Of a stretch of 64,000 bases of DNA, positions 34,606-45,876 are shown one piece after another. The DNA comes from Martelella sp. HB161492 (lineage in GTDB: Bacteria > Pseudomonadota > Alphaproteobacteria > Rhizobiales > Rhizobiaceae), in NCBI RefSeq assembly GCF_013184775.1, contig NZ_JAATVV010000002.1:1-64000 (forward strand), written 5' to 3'. How positions within the stretch are numbered: position 1 is the first letter of the stretch; each line of letters starts with the position of its first letter. The position numbers were made by a program, and so were the translations under genes. The notes under the pieces are model-generated. The model had not been told where the DNA came from. It ran no database searches and saw only the letters and a list, made by a program, of their open reading frames with translations.

Positions 34606-36498
34606 CTACATATTGGTGATCTGCTGCGCCAGCGTCTGGTTGATCTTGACACCATATTCGCTTCTCAGCTTGTTGACCATTTCGTCGAGGATATCGTCCC
34701 CGGCAGCCGTCGCAACCTGATTGATTGACTGTTCGTCGGCATTGGAGGCGATGGCATCACCCGCATCGACAATCGCCGTCACCTTCAGCAAGATCTGCTC
34801 GTCGCCATTGTCACGCGGGGCCGTGGCGACGGTTGAAAGCTGACCCGAAAAGGCAGCAGCAACCGCATCGGGACCGAGATCCGGATCCTGGCTGTTGCGG
34901 CGGATCGGCTTGCTTTCCTGAACGCTGATCGCCAGGTCATCGGCAATGTCCTGAAGGCTGGTGCCGGCTTCAACTTCAGCCTGAAGCTCCTTGGCCTTGG
35001 CTTCCAGTTCCTTCTTCTGCTCGGCAGCAGCCCAATCGGCCTCCACCTTGCTGCGAACTTCGTCAAAGGTCCTGTCGCGGGAAGGGGTTACATCGGTTAC
35101 CTCATACCAGACATAACCGCCGTCACTCAGCCGGAGCGGCAGATTTTCAGTGCCCTGTTCGGCGGCGAAGGCAGCGGAGATCAGCTGCGTGCCCAGCGGT
35201 ACATCGGGAACCTGATCACCATTCTGATCCAGCCCCTTGCTGTCGACATTGTCGATTGTCTTCGGCTTCAGGTTCAGCGCTTCGGCAGCCTCTGCCAGCG
35301 TCTTGCCGGAGGCGCGCAGGTCATCATACTGATTTTCGACATTCAGGATGTCATCCGAGGCCTGCTGGATCGCAAGATCCTGGCGGATCTGAGCCTTGAC
35401 GCTATCGAAACTCGCGACAGATTCGGGCGTGATATTGCTGACACGGACGATGACCGGACCGAATGCGCCCTGAACCACGCCGCTGGTGCCGCCAGACTTC
35501 TGGATGGAAAAGGCGGCCTCATCAACGGCAGCATTGGGAAGCTCACCCTTTGCAAATGTCCCGAGTGACACGTCGTCAATCGTCGCGCCCTGATCCTTGA
35601 CCAGCTGATCGAAGGTCTTCGAACCGTCCTTCAGCGCTTCAGCCGCCGCTTCTGCGTCGGCCTGATTGGCGAAGGTCAGCTGCTCGATGGTGCGCTTTTC
35701 CGGCGTCGTGTAATTGGCGATCCGCGATTCGTAATCAGCCTTTACATCAGCGTCGGAAATAGCAGCCGGATCGGCGATATCGGCAGGCTTCAGCTCAACA
35801 TAGGAGATACCGCGATATTCCGGTGCCTTGTAGATCGGCTTGCGCTCTTCGAACCACGGCTTGAGCACGTCATCGCCCGGAGACTTGATCGGATCGATGA
35901 AGGCGTTGGTGAGCACGAGATAGTCAACCACGCGCGACTGCGTCCTGAACTCGCGAATGGCATCGACCAGCGTCTTGGGCGGCGTGAATCCATCAGCAAG
36001 CGCATCGACGATCTGGCTGCGCACGGCGATCTTGCTGGTCGCGGCGACATAGTCATCCTCACTCAGCCCGGCATTGCGAAGCAGCGCGGTAAACTGCTGG
36101 CGGCTGAACTGGCCATTTGCACCCTGGAAAGACTTGTCTTCGGAAATGATCTGGGCGAGGCGGTCTTCCGACAGTCCAAGCTTCATTTCCGAGGCGATCT
36201 GATCAAGCGCGGCACCGGCAATCAGCTGGGCGTAGACCTGCTGGTCGACACCAAGCATGCGCGCCTGTTCACTGCTCAGCTGCCGGCCATATTGCTGCGA
36301 CAGACTGTTGAGCTGGCGCTGATAGGCAAGCCGGAACTCATTGGTGGAGACTTCCTGGTCGCCGACCTTGATCACCACATCCGAGCTGCCCGACAGCAGC
36401 GAGCTTGAAACACCCCAGATGCCAAATGAGACAACAAGGACAATCAGCAGAAGTTTTGCCACCCAGGTCTGGGCGCCTTTTCGCATGACATCGAGCAT
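34606..36498 (-). CDS. PpiD/SurA-type periplasmic folding chaperone
   Basis: 630 residues. One membrane helix near the N-terminus (WVAKLLLIVLVVSFGIWGV) anchors it in the inner membrane, with the rest in the periplasm. A SurA_N-type domain (about 35-210) is followed by a parvulin-like region (about 250-370, RTIEQLTFANQADAEAAAEAL) and a second helical region. The protein resembles PpiD in size and layout and probably assists folding of exported proteins; parvulin residues are poorly kept, so isomerase activity is doubtful. It is divergent from the autotransporter gene and upstream of trpD. A start at Met5 (36486) is possible. Confidence 0.85.
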   Translation of the reverse strand: MLDVMRKGAQTWVAKLLLIVLVVSFGIWGVSSSLLSGSSDVVIKVGDQEVSTNEFRLAYQRQLNSLSQQYGRQLSSEQARMLGVDQQVYAQLIAGAALDQIASEMKLGLSEDRLAQIISEDKSFQGANGQFSRQQFTALLRNAGLSEDDYVAATSKIAVRSQIVDALADGFTPPKTLVDAIREFRTQSRVVDYLVLTNAFIDPIKSPGDDVLKPWFEERKPIYKAPEYRGISYVELKPADIADPAAISDADVKADYESRIANYTTPEKRTIEQLTFANQADAEAAAEALKDGSKTFDQLVKDQGATIDDVSLGTFAKGELPNAAVDEAAFSIQKSGGTSGVVQGAFGPVIVRVSNITPESVASFDSVKAQIRQDLAIQQASDDILNVENQYDDLRASGKTLAEAAEALNLKPKTIDNVDSKGLDQNGDQVPDVPLGTQLISAAFAAEQGTENLPLRLSDGGYVWYEVTDVTPSRDRTFDEVRSKVEADWAAAEQKKELEAKAKELQAEVEAGTSLQDIADDLAISVQESKPIRRNSQDPDLGPDAVAAAFSGQLSTVATAPRDNGDEQILLKVTAIVDAGDAIASNADEQSINQVATAAGDDILDEMVNKLRSEYGVKINQTLAQQITNM

Positions 36499-36800
36499 TC
36501 TTGAGCAGTTCCTGTTCGCAGTCTTTGGTTATCGAGCAAGCTTCTTAGACCAAGACGAAACGGAATTGAAGCCGCAGCGCCAATCATTGAAAGCCAATGC
36601 AGCCGAATTGCGGTCAGATCGGCCGCAGACGGCAACCCTTTATTAACCATAACCCCGGGGAGCGCCACAACAGCCGAGGATGCAAGAGCTTTTTAAGGCT
36701 TCGCTGTCAAAAGAGAACTGTTCCGAACCAAGTTGAGTCGAATGAACGGGGTTTCACTCAACACAAGACGACCGATAGCAGGCGAGCGGGGAGAATCAGC

Positions 36801-39800
36801 ATGATAAAGCGCAAGAGAGCGAGCCAGACCTTGAAGGGGCTCTTTCTGTGTTCGTCAGCATTGTCGCTTTTGCTGCCTGCCCAGAGTTTTGCCGCCACTT
36901 TCGATTGGCTTGGCACCGATACATCCTGGTATAACGCTGATAACTGGTCGACGTCGGACACAACCACAAACACGTATCCGGGCTACGACGATACCGCTAA
37001 CATCAACGACACAAGCGTCTACCCGTCTCTTGCAACTGACGGCGGCGTCAATGTCGGAACGCTGGTGATAGGCACCACCGGCACGGGCTCGATGACATCG
37101 GTCGCCGCTCTTCAGACCCAGTCGATCACAATCGGCCAGGACACGGACAGCACCGGCACACTCTCGATTTCAACATCTGGCGGCTATTTCTCCAATACGG
37201 GCGCAATTTATGTCGGCGATGGAGGCACGGGAACGCTCAGCATCACCGATGATGCGGATGGCAATAGTCAGGGCCTTGTTATCGGCAACGCTTCGACAGG
37301 TTCGGGAACCGTAACGCTCAGCGGGAGCGGTTCGTCCCTCAACATTTACGGCTCGCTGAGTCAGGTTGGCCTTCGCGTCGGCAATTCGGGAACGGGTACG
37401 CTGACGGTTTCAGACGGCGCCTATCTCCTGACCAACGACACGACCATCGGCTTATTCTCCACCGGAAACGGCACCATGACGGTGACCGGCAGCGGCACGA
37501 CCTGGGAAGGGTATGGCGATCTCGAGATCGGTCGCGGCGGCACGGGAACACTGACGATCTCCGACGGCGCAGCCGTCATCAGCGACAATGTCAGCATCGG
37601 CCTTTTCAGCGACGGAACAGGAACGGCGACCGTCACGGGCAGCGGTTCGACCTGGACCGTCTATAACGACATTGTCCTCGGCGGTAATGTTGCTGGCACG
37701 GGAACCTCGGGCGACGGAACGCTTTCCGTCTTGGATGGCGCGATCATGTCTGCCACCAACGCCACGGTTGGCTCCGCAGAAGGGTCCACCGGCACAGTCA
37801 ATGTCGATGGTGCCGGATCGCAATGGGCGCTGCGCGGCACGCTTTCCGTCGGCGCTTCCGGCACGGGCGAGGTCGATATCAGCAATGGCGGCGCGGTAAC
37901 GGCAGATTCGGCAGTTATCGGCGATTCGACCACCGGAGACGGCTCCATTCAGCTCACCGACAGCGACAGCAGCCTGACAACCACCAATGCCATCACGGTC
38001 GCCAATGCCGGCACGGGGTCTGTGTCAGTCAGCGACGGGGCAACGCTTTCGACCAATGGCGCCGTCATCGGCGCGAGCGAAGGCGCCGATGGATCGGTTA
38101 CGGTTTCCGGAGACGGAGCAAGCTGGGCCAACAGTTCGACACTTGTCGTCGGCCAGTCCGGCACGGGATCGCTCACCGTCGAGAATGGCGCAACGGCGAC
38201 CAACACCACCACGACGATCGGTGCAGATGCCACGGGTGACGGCAGCGTGACCGTGACAGGATCCGGCTCGACCTGGACGGTCAATGGCGATCTCACAGTC
38301 GCAGACAGCGGCACAGGCTCGCTCTCGGTGGAGGATGGCGGCACAGTCACCAGCACCCAGACCGTGATCGGCTCTGCCAGCGGCTCAACGGGAAGCGTCA
38401 GTGTCAGCGGCGCGTCCAGCACATGGACAGTGACGGGCGGCATCACCGTCGGCGCCTCGGGCACCGGCAGCCTTACCGTCGCCGATGGCGCAACAGTCAC
38501 CGCTGACAGCCTCACCATCGCCTCTGAAAGCGGCTCGACCGGCTCGCTCAACATCGGCGCAGCGGATGGTGAGACCGCTGCGGCGGCGGGTACGCTCGAC
38601 ATTGACACCGTCAGTTTCGGCAGCGGCACGGGAACCCTGGTCTTCAATCTCACCGACAGCGACTATGTCTTCGACACGGTCATATCCGGCACGGGGACCA
38701 TTCTGGTTGAAAGCGGCACAACCATTCTCACCGCTGAAAACACCAATGACGGCACCACCTCGATTTACGATGGCGCCACGCTTCAGATCGGCAATGGCGG
38801 GACGACGGGCACACTTGGCGGTAACGTGACGATCGAAGACGGCGGCACACTGGCCTTCAACCGCTCCGACACCACCAGTTTCGCCGGCATCATTTCCGGC
38901 GATGGTACCCTGGTCAAGGACGGCGCGGGCACGCTGTCACTGACAGCCGACAGCAGCTTTTCCGGCACGACCGATGTCGTCAGCGGCACGCTTCTGGTGG
39001 ATGGCTCGCTCGCCGCATCGACCTTCAGCGTGGGCTCCGGGGCTACGCTTGGCGGCTCGGGCACGGTTGGCGATGTCGCGGTTGCAACCGGCGGCACCTT
39101 CCAGTCCGGCGATGAAAACGGTGCCATCAGCGTTGATGGCGACCTGACCTTTTCGACCGGCGCCACCTATGTCGCCTATATCGCCGATGGCTCCGACACC
39201 GCGACGGTCAGCGGCGATGTCAGCTTCGACAGCACCGAAGTCGCCGTCACCTTCGCGCCCGGCGGCACGCTGAAGCAGAGCTATACGCTGCTTGAGGCCG
39301 GCAGCATCTCCGGTGACTACAGCGCAACGGTCAGCAACCTGCCGAGCCATTTCAAGGGAACGGTCACGGATGACGGCAGCAATCTTGATTTCTCCCTGGT
39401 TTATGTCGGCGGTGACTACAGTTTCTCCACGCTCGGCCAGGGCGTGAACACCGCACTCGTCAATGCATTCAATGACGGAAATTCACTGTCGGGAGCACTG
39501 TCTGCGGCAATGCTTCTTGATGGCAGCGACTACGAAAATGCCATGACCACGCTCGGTGGCGAGCTCGGTGTCAATGCCACCACGACTGCCAGCTACGCCA
39601 TGCAGGGCTTCCTGAGCCGGGCAACCAATCCCTCCCGGATGACGAATGCCTGGCGGCCGATCTCGGAAAAATCCGGCGACAGCAGTGATGCGCTGCCGAC
39701 CGTTGCAGCCGGCTACTGGACAACCCAAACCCGGGCGCAGCCGCAATGGGATTGGGCCTATGCCGGCCGCGGATCGGTTTACCGGGATTTCGCCCCCAGC

Positions 39801-40643
39801 CATTCGGGCTGGTTCGAATACAGCCATCAGGCAAGCAGCATCAGCGGCGACAGCCAGGCAGGCAATTCGTCTGCCGATATCAGCGGCAATGTGTTCGAAG
39901 GCGGCTTCATGGCCTCGCTCGATGCCGGCAGCCAGATCGGCGTGGTGATTGGCGGCGGCAACAGCCGCTACGACCAGAATGATCAGGATGGCTATGCCAA
40001 CGACACCAGCTTCCACGCAGCGCTCGTTGCGATGGGACAGACGGAAGAGGGCGCCTATGGCACGGCGGCACTTGGCGTCGGCGTTGACGGCGTCGACACC
40101 AATCGCACTGTCTCGCTCAACGGCGTCACGGACAAGCTGCGCGGCAGCTACAACGCCACCAGCGTCGGCGGCCGGGCGGAAGGCGGTTTCCGCATTGCCG
40201 CAGACGACTTTGCCGTGATCCCCTTCGCCGCCGCCAGCATCGCCTATACCAGCGCGCCCGGCTATCATGAAAAAGTCTCCTCCGGCACGGGCACGTCGGC
40301 GCTTGCCTATGGCGGCAGCGACATCCTGCGCGGCACGGTCGAAGCAGGCATCGGCTTCGACACCGCCGCCGGACGCGTCCCGCGCAGTTTCTCGATCAAT
40401 GGCCGCGCCTCTTACCTTTATCGCTATGGCAATGCCAGTGGCGCGACCGCAAGCTTTATTGCCCTGCCGGGCTACGGCTTCACGATCGCCAGCAACGCCC
40501 CCACGGGCAGTGCCGTCGCAGCCAATCTCGGTGCAACGGTGCGAATCTCGACCCAGACGGACATTTCCTTCACCGCCTATGGCGAGTGGTCGCCGGACTA
40601 TGCGACGCTGATCGCCTCGGCCAAGCTGCGCTACATCTGGTAA
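36801..40643 (+). CDS. Autotransporter with repeat-rich passenger (type Va)
   Basis: 1280 residues from the ATG at 36801, with GGGGAGA upstream; an in-frame extension begins at 36597 but would put 68 residues before the signal. The signal peptide ends at SFA-ATF. The passenger (about 30-960) contains at least seven units of about 48 residues with the pattern IG-GTGTLTISDGA-IG-GTGTVTGSGSTW, giving a right-handed beta-helix. Later come autotransporter-associated beta-strand motifs (TLVKDGAGTLSLTADSSFSGTTDV). The C-terminal 310 residues are the beta-barrel, starting near GYWTTQTRAQPQWDWAYAG and ending in RYIW, the aromatic end used by the Bam complex. It probably lies on the cell surface as an adhesin. 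Confidence 0.93.
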   Translation: MIKRKRASQTLKGLFLCSSALSLLLPAQSFAATFDWLGTDTSWYNADNWSTSDTTTNTYPGYDDTANINDTSVYPSLATDGGVNVGTLVIGTTGTGSMTSVAALQTQSITIGQDTDSTGTLSISTSGGYFSNTGAIYVGDGGTGTLSITDDADGNSQGLVIGNASTGSGTVTLSGSGSSLNIYGSLSQVGLRVGNSGTGTLTVSDGAYLLTNDTTIGLFSTGNGTMTVTGSGTTWEGYGDLEIGRGGTGTLTISDGAAVISDNVSIGLFSDGTGTATVTGSGSTWTVYNDIVLGGNVAGTGTSGDGTLSVLDGAIMSATNATVGSAEGSTGTVNVDGAGSQWALRGTLSVGASGTGEVDISNGGAVTADSAVIGDSTTGDGSIQLTDSDSSLTTTNAITVANAGTGSVSVSDGATLSTNGAVIGASEGADGSVTVSGDGASWANSSTLVVGQSGTGSLTVENGATATNTTTTIGADATGDGSVTVTGSGSTWTVNGDLTVADSGTGSLSVEDGGTVTSTQTVIGSASGSTGSVSVSGASSTWTVTGGITVGASGTGSLTVADGATVTADSLTIASESGSTGSLNIGAADGETAAAAGTLDIDTVSFGSGTGTLVFNLTDSDYVFDTVISGTGTILVESGTTILTAENTNDGTTSIYDGATLQIGNGGTTGTLGGNVTIEDGGTLAFNRSDTTSFAGIISGDGTLVKDGAGTLSLTADSSFSGTTDVVSGTLLVDGSLAASTFSVGSGATLGGSGTVGDVAVATGGTFQSGDENGAISVDGDLTFSTGATYVAYIADGSDTATVSGDVSFDSTEVAVTFAPGGTLKQSYTLLEAGSISGDYSATVSNLPSHFKGTVTDDGSNLDFSLVYVGGDYSFSTLGQGVNTALVNAFNDGNSLSGALSAAMLLDGSDYENAMTTLGGELGVNATTTASYAMQGFLSRATNPSRMTNAWRPISEKSGDSSDALPTVAAGYWTTQTRAQPQWDWAYAGRGSVYRDFAPSHSGWFEYSHQASSISGDSQAGNSSADISGNVFEGGFMASLDAGSQIGVVIGGGNSRYDQNDQDGYANDTSFHAALVAMGQTEEGAYGTAALGVGVDGVDTNRTVSLNGVTDKLRGSYNATSVGGRAEGGFRIAADDFAVIPFAAASIAYTSAPGYHEKVSSGTGTSALAYGGSDILRGTVEAGIGFDTAAGRVPRSFSINGRASYLYRYGNASGATASFIALPGYGFTIASNAPTGSAVAANLGATVRISTQTDISFTAYGEWSPDYATLIASAKLRYIW

Positions 40644-40710
40644 GACGGGTGATAGCAGGCCGAGGCGCGATGGTGGCCATCTTCTGGCCGTTCGGACTGC
40701 TGATAGACCT

Positions 40711-40758
40711 CGCCCCTTTTTCTGACGTCATGCCCGTGCCTGTCACAGGCATCCAGCC
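40711..40758. repeat. Dispersed repeat, partial copy B
   Basis: CCTTTTTCTGACGTCATGCC with CGTGCCTGTCACAGGCATCC matches, in reverse orientation, the right part of the element at 52636-52684. Together with the palindrome at 40806-40842 it fills much of the 351-bp gap after the autotransporter gene; no gene was seen in that gap. Confidence 0.6.
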
Positions 40759-40805
40759 GCCACATGTCGGCGCGGCGAAAGAACGTCTCTATTCAATGCC
40801 TTAGG

Positions 40806-40842
40806 CATCGTCATCCCCGTGGCAAGCACGGGGATGACGATG
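40806..40842. repeat. Perfect 16-bp inverted repeat
   Basis: CATCGTCATCCCCGTG and CACGGGGATGACGATG pair perfectly around the loop GCAAG. The TCATCCCCGTG core is shared with the dispersed repeats at 28211 and 52512. It could also stop transcription from the autotransporter gene, though no T-run follows. Confidence 0.75.
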
Positions 40843-40994
40843 GAGAGAGGGCTATTTCATCGCAAACATGCAATATGAACGGCCTTGTCAGCAGTCTTTG
40901 CGGCCATGTTTTGGCCGCTTGCCCTTTCGATACTTGCAAATCGAGACAAGCGCGCCCATGCTTCCACTATCGGCTTTTCGCAAGGGAGGAAATC

Positions 40995-41876
40995 ATGGCA
41001 TCCATAAGCCATCGATCGGTCGATCACCTGGTCTTGCCGGTCGTTGATCTCGCAACCGCAAGGCTGCGTCTTTCCGCACTCGGTTTCGCCGTCGCGCCAG
41101 AGGCACGTCATCCCTTCGGCACGGAAAATGCCTGCGTCTATTTCACTGATTCGACCTATCTCGAGCCGCTGGCCATCGCCGACCTGAAGCTCTACCGGCA
41201 GTCGGCGCAAAACGGTAATCCCTTTGTCAAACGCGACGCTGCCTATCGTTTTCGCCGCGGCGAAGACGGCATGTCGGCGATTGTACTGACGAGCGAAGAT
41301 AGTGAGGCGGATGAAGCAGTCTTCAGGGAAAAGGCTATTGCCGCCGGTTCCTTGCGCTTTTCGCGGCCTTATCTTGACGCTGACGGGCTTGAAGGCACGG
41401 CAAGCTTCTCGCTTGCCTTCGCCGCAGACCTGCGCGCGCCCGATCTGTTTTTCTTCACCTGCCAGCGGACCGCACCGCTGACCGTGCCCGGCGCGCTGCT
41501 GTCACACCCCAATGGCGTTACCGGCATGGCCGAAATCATCTTGGGGGAGGTGAGGCCGATGGATTTCGAACCTTTCGTGCATACCGTGTCCTTCAGCCAT
41601 GACGTGACGCTCCACCCGCATGGTGTCTGTTTTTCCACGGGGACGGCCACAATTTCGGTATTCGAACATGGCCAGGCCGAAACCATGCTGAATTCGGCCA
41701 CGGACACCCGCGAGCGCGGGCTTGTTGCGCGTGGTGTCGTTTTCGATGTTGCTGATCTTGCCGCCTGCGACAATTTGCTTGACGCCAATGGCGTAAATCA
41801 CCATGCAGGGGACGGACTGATCACCGTTCCGCCGGCGCCCGGTCAGGGCGTCACCTTCGCGTTCAGGGAAGCATGA
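40995..41876 (+). CDS. VOC/glyoxalase-like domain protein
   Basis: 293 residues from the ATG at 40995, with GGGAGGAA upstream; the frame from 40764 is rejected. The opening [26 protein letters not shown] and the segment [15 protein letters not shown] form a first beta-alpha-beta-beta-beta unit of the glyoxalase-like (PF13468-type) fold, with a divergent second unit in the C-terminal half. A metal site cannot be assigned with certainty and the substrate is unknown. One base separates its stop codon from kdsA, so the two are co-transcribed. Confidence 0.75.
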   Translation: MASISHRSVDHLVLPVVDLATARLRLSALGFAVAPEARHPFGTENACVYFTDSTYLEPLAIADLKLYRQSAQNGNPFVKRDAAYRFRRGEDGMSAIVLTSEDSEADEAVFREKAIAAGSLRFSRPYLDADGLEGTASFSLAFAADLRAPDLFFFTCQRTAPLTVPGALLSHPNGVTGMAEIILGEVRPMDFEPFVHTVSFSHDVTLHPHGVCFSTGTATISVFEHGQAETMLNSATDTRERGLVARGVVFDVADLAACDNLLDANGVNHHAGDGLITVPPAPGQGVTFAFREA

Positions 41877-41877
41877 C

Positions 41878-42717
41878 ATGACCAATTCTACCGTAATTGC
41901 AGGCAGCGGCGAAAAGGCCGTGGCCTTTTCCAGCAGCGCACCGCTTTCGCTGATTGCCGGGCCGTGCCAGATGGAAAGCCGCGACCATGCTTTCATGATG
42001 GCTGGCAAGCTTACCGAAATTTGCGCCGAAGCGGGCATCGGTCTGGTCTACAAATCCTCCTTCGACAAGGCCAACCGCACCTCACTCGGGGCAGCGCGCG
42101 GCATCGGCCTCGACAAGGCGCTCGAGATCTTTGCCGATCTCAAGAAGGAATTCGGCTTTCCGGTTCTCACCGACATTCACACGGAAGAGCAATGCGCCGA
42201 AGTCGCCCCCGTTGTCGACGTGCTGCAGATCCCGGCCTTTCTTTCGCGTCAGACCGACCTGCTGATTGCCGCCGCCAGGACCGGCCGAGTCATCAACGTC
42301 AAGAAGGGCCAGTTCCTGGCGCCCTGGGACATGAAGAACGTGCTCGCCAAGATCGTTGACAGCGGCAATCCCAATGTTCTGCTCTGTGAGCGCGGTGCAT
42401 CCTTCGGCTACAATACGCTGGTCTCCGACATGCGCTCGCTACCGATCATGGCCGCAACCGGTGCGCCGGTGATCTTCGACGCCACCCATTCCGTGCAGCA
42501 GCCGGGCGGGCAGGGCGGCTCGACCGGCGGTCAGCGCGAATTCGTTGAAACCCTTGCACGCGCGGCTGTTGCCGTCGGCGTTGCGGGTGTTTTCATCGAG
42601 ACACATGAAGATCCGGACAATGCGCCTTCAGACGGTCCGAACATGGTTCCCCTTGCTGAAATGCCACGCCTGATTGCCAAGCTTATGGCTTTTGACGCGC
42701 TGGCAAAGGCAGGGTAA
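41878..42717 (+). CDS. kdsA: 3-deoxy-8-phosphooctulonate synthase
   Basis: 279 residues. KdsA condenses phosphoenolpyruvate with arabinose 5-phosphate to give KDO 8-phosphate for lipopolysaccharide. Signatures are [55 protein letters not shown] and [16 protein letters not shown] has the non-metal type Asn/Cys question unresolved: the residue after GP is Cys, as in metal-dependent forms. It precedes eno, the source of PEP, on the same strand. Confidence 0.96.
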   Translation: MTNSTVIAGSGEKAVAFSSSAPLSLIAGPCQMESRDHAFMMAGKLTEICAEAGIGLVYKSSFDKANRTSLGAARGIGLDKALEIFADLKKEFGFPVLTDIHTEEQCAEVAPVVDVLQIPAFLSRQTDLLIAAARTGRVINVKKGQFLAPWDMKNVLAKIVDSGNPNVLLCERGASFGYNTLVSDMRSLPIMAATGAPVIFDATHSVQQPGGQGGSTGGQREFVETLARAAVAVGVAGVFIETHEDPDNAPSDGPNMVPLAEMPRLIAKLMAFDALAKAG

Positions 42718-42827
42718 TGTCACGCATGCATGCAAAGGTTCCACCAGCGTTTTTTCGCATTCAATCGATCGAAATTTTTCAATCGTCATAGTACTGGCGG
42801 AGAAACTGCATTATGCGTTTTGTCGCA

Positions 42828-42889
42828 GTGAGCCGGGCCGACGGCCCGCATCTGCGGGAAATGCTCCCGCCGCCTCCCAAGCGGCTCAC
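42828..42889 (+). ncRNA. Candidate structured RNA element in the eno leader
   Basis: GTGAGCCG (42828-42835) pairs perfectly with CGGCTCAC (42882-42889). Inside are two smaller hairpins: GGCC-GAC-GGCC (42836-42846) and GCGGGA-AATGC-TCCCGC (42854-42870). The result is a three-way-junction-like fold about 35 bases before the enolase start codon. No known riboswitch was recognised. An interspersed repeat or a kdsA terminator is possible, but no T-run follows. Confidence 0.5.
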
Positions 42890-42918
42890 ATTGGTTTAAA
42901 AGCAAAGTCGACAGGTAA

Positions 42919-44199
<1,281 letters not shown>

Positions 44200-44247
44200 G
44201 CGAAACGGTCAAGGCAACCACCTGTTATGGTTGCATAAAATTCAAAG

Positions 44248-44281
44248 CAAAGCCCGCGATTTTCTGTAATCGCGGGCTTTG
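44248..44281 (+). terminator. eno terminator
   Basis: CAAAGCCCGCGATT and AATCGCGGGCTTTG form a perfect 14-bp stem with the loop TTCTGT, 48 bp after the eno stop codon. Confidence 0.88.
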
Positions 44282-44354
44282 TCATTCAAGCCTTGTTAAG
44301 CTTATCCGAATAACGTGAAACGGTATTGTATTGCGTTATTTACTGGTAGGCCTC

Positions 44355-44672
44355 ATGTGGACCCGTCATCATAAAGCTCGAATCTACGGACGTCTTGTTG
44401 TCCCGGCTATTGCCGCCTGCTTCATGAGCTATTTTGTCTATCATTCCATCCATGGCGACTTCGGCATGATCGCGGCCAAGCAGTTCGATGAGCACAAGGA
44501 GCTCAACCAGCGCCGACTCGACAAGCTGGTCGCCGAGCGGGAAGCCCTTCAGCTGCAGGTCAAAGCGCTTTCCGATGGCTCGCTGATGAAAGACGCACTT
44601 GACGAGCGCGCCCGCTATTCCCTCAACATGTCGAGACCGGACGAAATCGTTATCTTTGACAGAGACCTCTAA
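44355..44672 (+). CDS. Septum formation initiator FtsB/DivIC
   Basis: 105 residues from the ATG at 44355 (preceded by TAGG); a TTG at 44331 is rejected. One membrane helix (about 15-35, VVPAIAACFMSYFVYHSI) is followed by a coiled coil (HKELNQRRLDKLVAEREALQLQVKAL) and a short conserved end DALDERARYSLNMSRPDEIVIF. FtsB-type proteins join FtsL and FtsQ in the divisome. Its place between eno and the pyruvate dehydrogenase genes is usual for Hyphomicrobiales. Confidence 0.88.
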   Translation: MWTRHHKARIYGRLVVPAIAACFMSYFVYHSIHGDFGMIAAKQFDEHKELNQRRLDKLVAEREALQLQVKALSDGSLMKDALDERARYSLNMSRPDEIVIFDRDL

Positions 44673-44824
44673 TTAACTGAAATCAAGCTAATTACTATTT
44701 TATCATTTGATAACATATAGATAAGTCTAGTTTTTTTGTCCTAAATCTAGCATTGCCGTCGCACATAAAACTCCCTATGTTGAGCGTCACATTATAAGTG
44801 TATCCTTCAAAAAGGGAGGTTCGC
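44673..44824 (+). promoter_or_regulatory. AT-rich leader of the pyruvate dehydrogenase operon
   Basis: 152 bp of low GC between ftsB and pdhA contain TTGATAACATATAGATAAG-like promoter-rich sequence. GGGAGG at about 44813-44818 is the pdhA ribosome-binding site. No regulator site was identified with confidence. Confidence 0.4.
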
Positions 44825-45856
44825 ATGGCGCCCCAGAATTCAGCGTCCGGCACATCTCGTAAATCATCCAAAAAAGACAATGGCGCACCGATTGTGGATT
44901 TCGACCGCGATCAGGAGCTTCACGCCTACCGCGAAATGCTGCTGATCCGGCGTTTCGAGGAAAAGGCCGGCCAGCTTTACGGTATGGGTTTCATCGGTGG
45001 TTTCTGCCACCTTTACATCGGCCAGGAAGCCGTTGTCGTCGGCATGCAGATGTCTCTGAAGGACGGCGACCAGATCATCACCAGCTATCGTGACCATGGC
45101 CACATGCTCGCCACCGGCATGAATGCCCGCGGTGTCATGGCTGAGCTCACCGGCCGCCGCTCGGGTTATTCCAAGGGCAAGGGCGGTTCGATGCACATGT
45201 TCTCCAAGGAAAAGAATTTCTATGGCGGACACGGCATCGTCGGTGCCCAGGTTCCGATCGGAACCGGTCTCGCCTTCGCCAACAACTACCGCGGCAACGA
45301 CAATGTTTCGGTCGTCTATTTCGGTGACGGTGCATCCAACCAGGGCCAGGTCTATGAAAGCTACAACATGGCCAAGATCTGGGACCTGCCGGTCATCTAT
45401 GTGATCGAAAACAACCGCTATGCCATGGGCACGTCGGTTGCGCGCTCCTCGGCGCTGGGTGATTTCTCGAAGCGCGGCTCGTCCTTCAACATTCCCGGTC
45501 TTGCCGTGGATGGCATGGATGTGCGCGCCGTCAAGGCCGCCGCTGACGAGGCGGAAGCCCATTGCCGCGCCGGCAAGGGGCCGATCATCCTTGAAATGAA
45601 CACCTATCGTTACCGCGGTCACTCGATGTCCGACCCGGCGAAGTATCGCAGCAAGGACGAAGTGCAGAAGATGCGCTCCGAGCATGACCCGATCGAACAG
45701 GTCAAGGCCCGCCTTCTCGACAAGGAATGGGCGAGCGAAGACGAACTCAAGAATATCGACAAGGACGTTCGCGGTATCGTCGCTGACGCTGCCGATTTCG
45801 CCCAGACCGATCCCGAGCCCGATGTATCCGAGCTCTACACCGATATTCTGCGTTAA
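44825..45856 (+). CDS. pdhA: Pyruvate dehydrogenase E1 component, alpha subunit
   Basis: 343 residues from the ATG at 44825. E1 decarboxylates pyruvate with thiamine diphosphate and acetylates the lipoyl group of E2. The TPP-binding segment is [31 protein letters not shown] (GDG...NN motif), and the phosphorylation-loop region [14 protein letters not shown] is conserved. A 30-residue Ser/Lys-rich N-terminal extension precedes the fold. It is first in pdhA-pdhB-pdhC-SGNH-DUF465-lpdA. Confidence 0.97.
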   Translation: MAPQNSASGTSRKSSKKDNGAPIVDFDRDQELHAYREMLLIRRFEEKAGQLYGMGFIGGFCHLYIGQEAVVVGMQMSLKDGDQIITSYRDHGHMLATGMNARGVMAELTGRRSGYSKGKGGSMHMFSKEKNFYGGHGIVGAQVPIGTGLAFANNYRGNDNVSVVYFGDGASNQGQVYESYNMAKIWDLPVIYVIENNRYAMGTSVARSSALGDFSKRGSSFNIPGLAVDGMDVRAVKAAADEAEAHCRAGKGPIILEMNTYRYRGHSMSDPAKYRSKDEVQKMRSEHDPIEQVKARLLDKEWASEDELKNIDKDVRGIVADAADFAQTDPEPDVSELYTDILR

Positions 45857-45876
45857 GACGGGGAGGGACAAGAACA

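Noticed and set aside
34606-36498. SurA rather than PpiD
   Set aside because: The N-terminus is a retained membrane helix with no cleavage site, and the length fits PpiD better.
36801-40643. Repeats in this stretch as a CRISPR array or satellite
   Set aside because: They are in frame, of 48-codon period, and encode the beta-helix of an autotransporter passenger.
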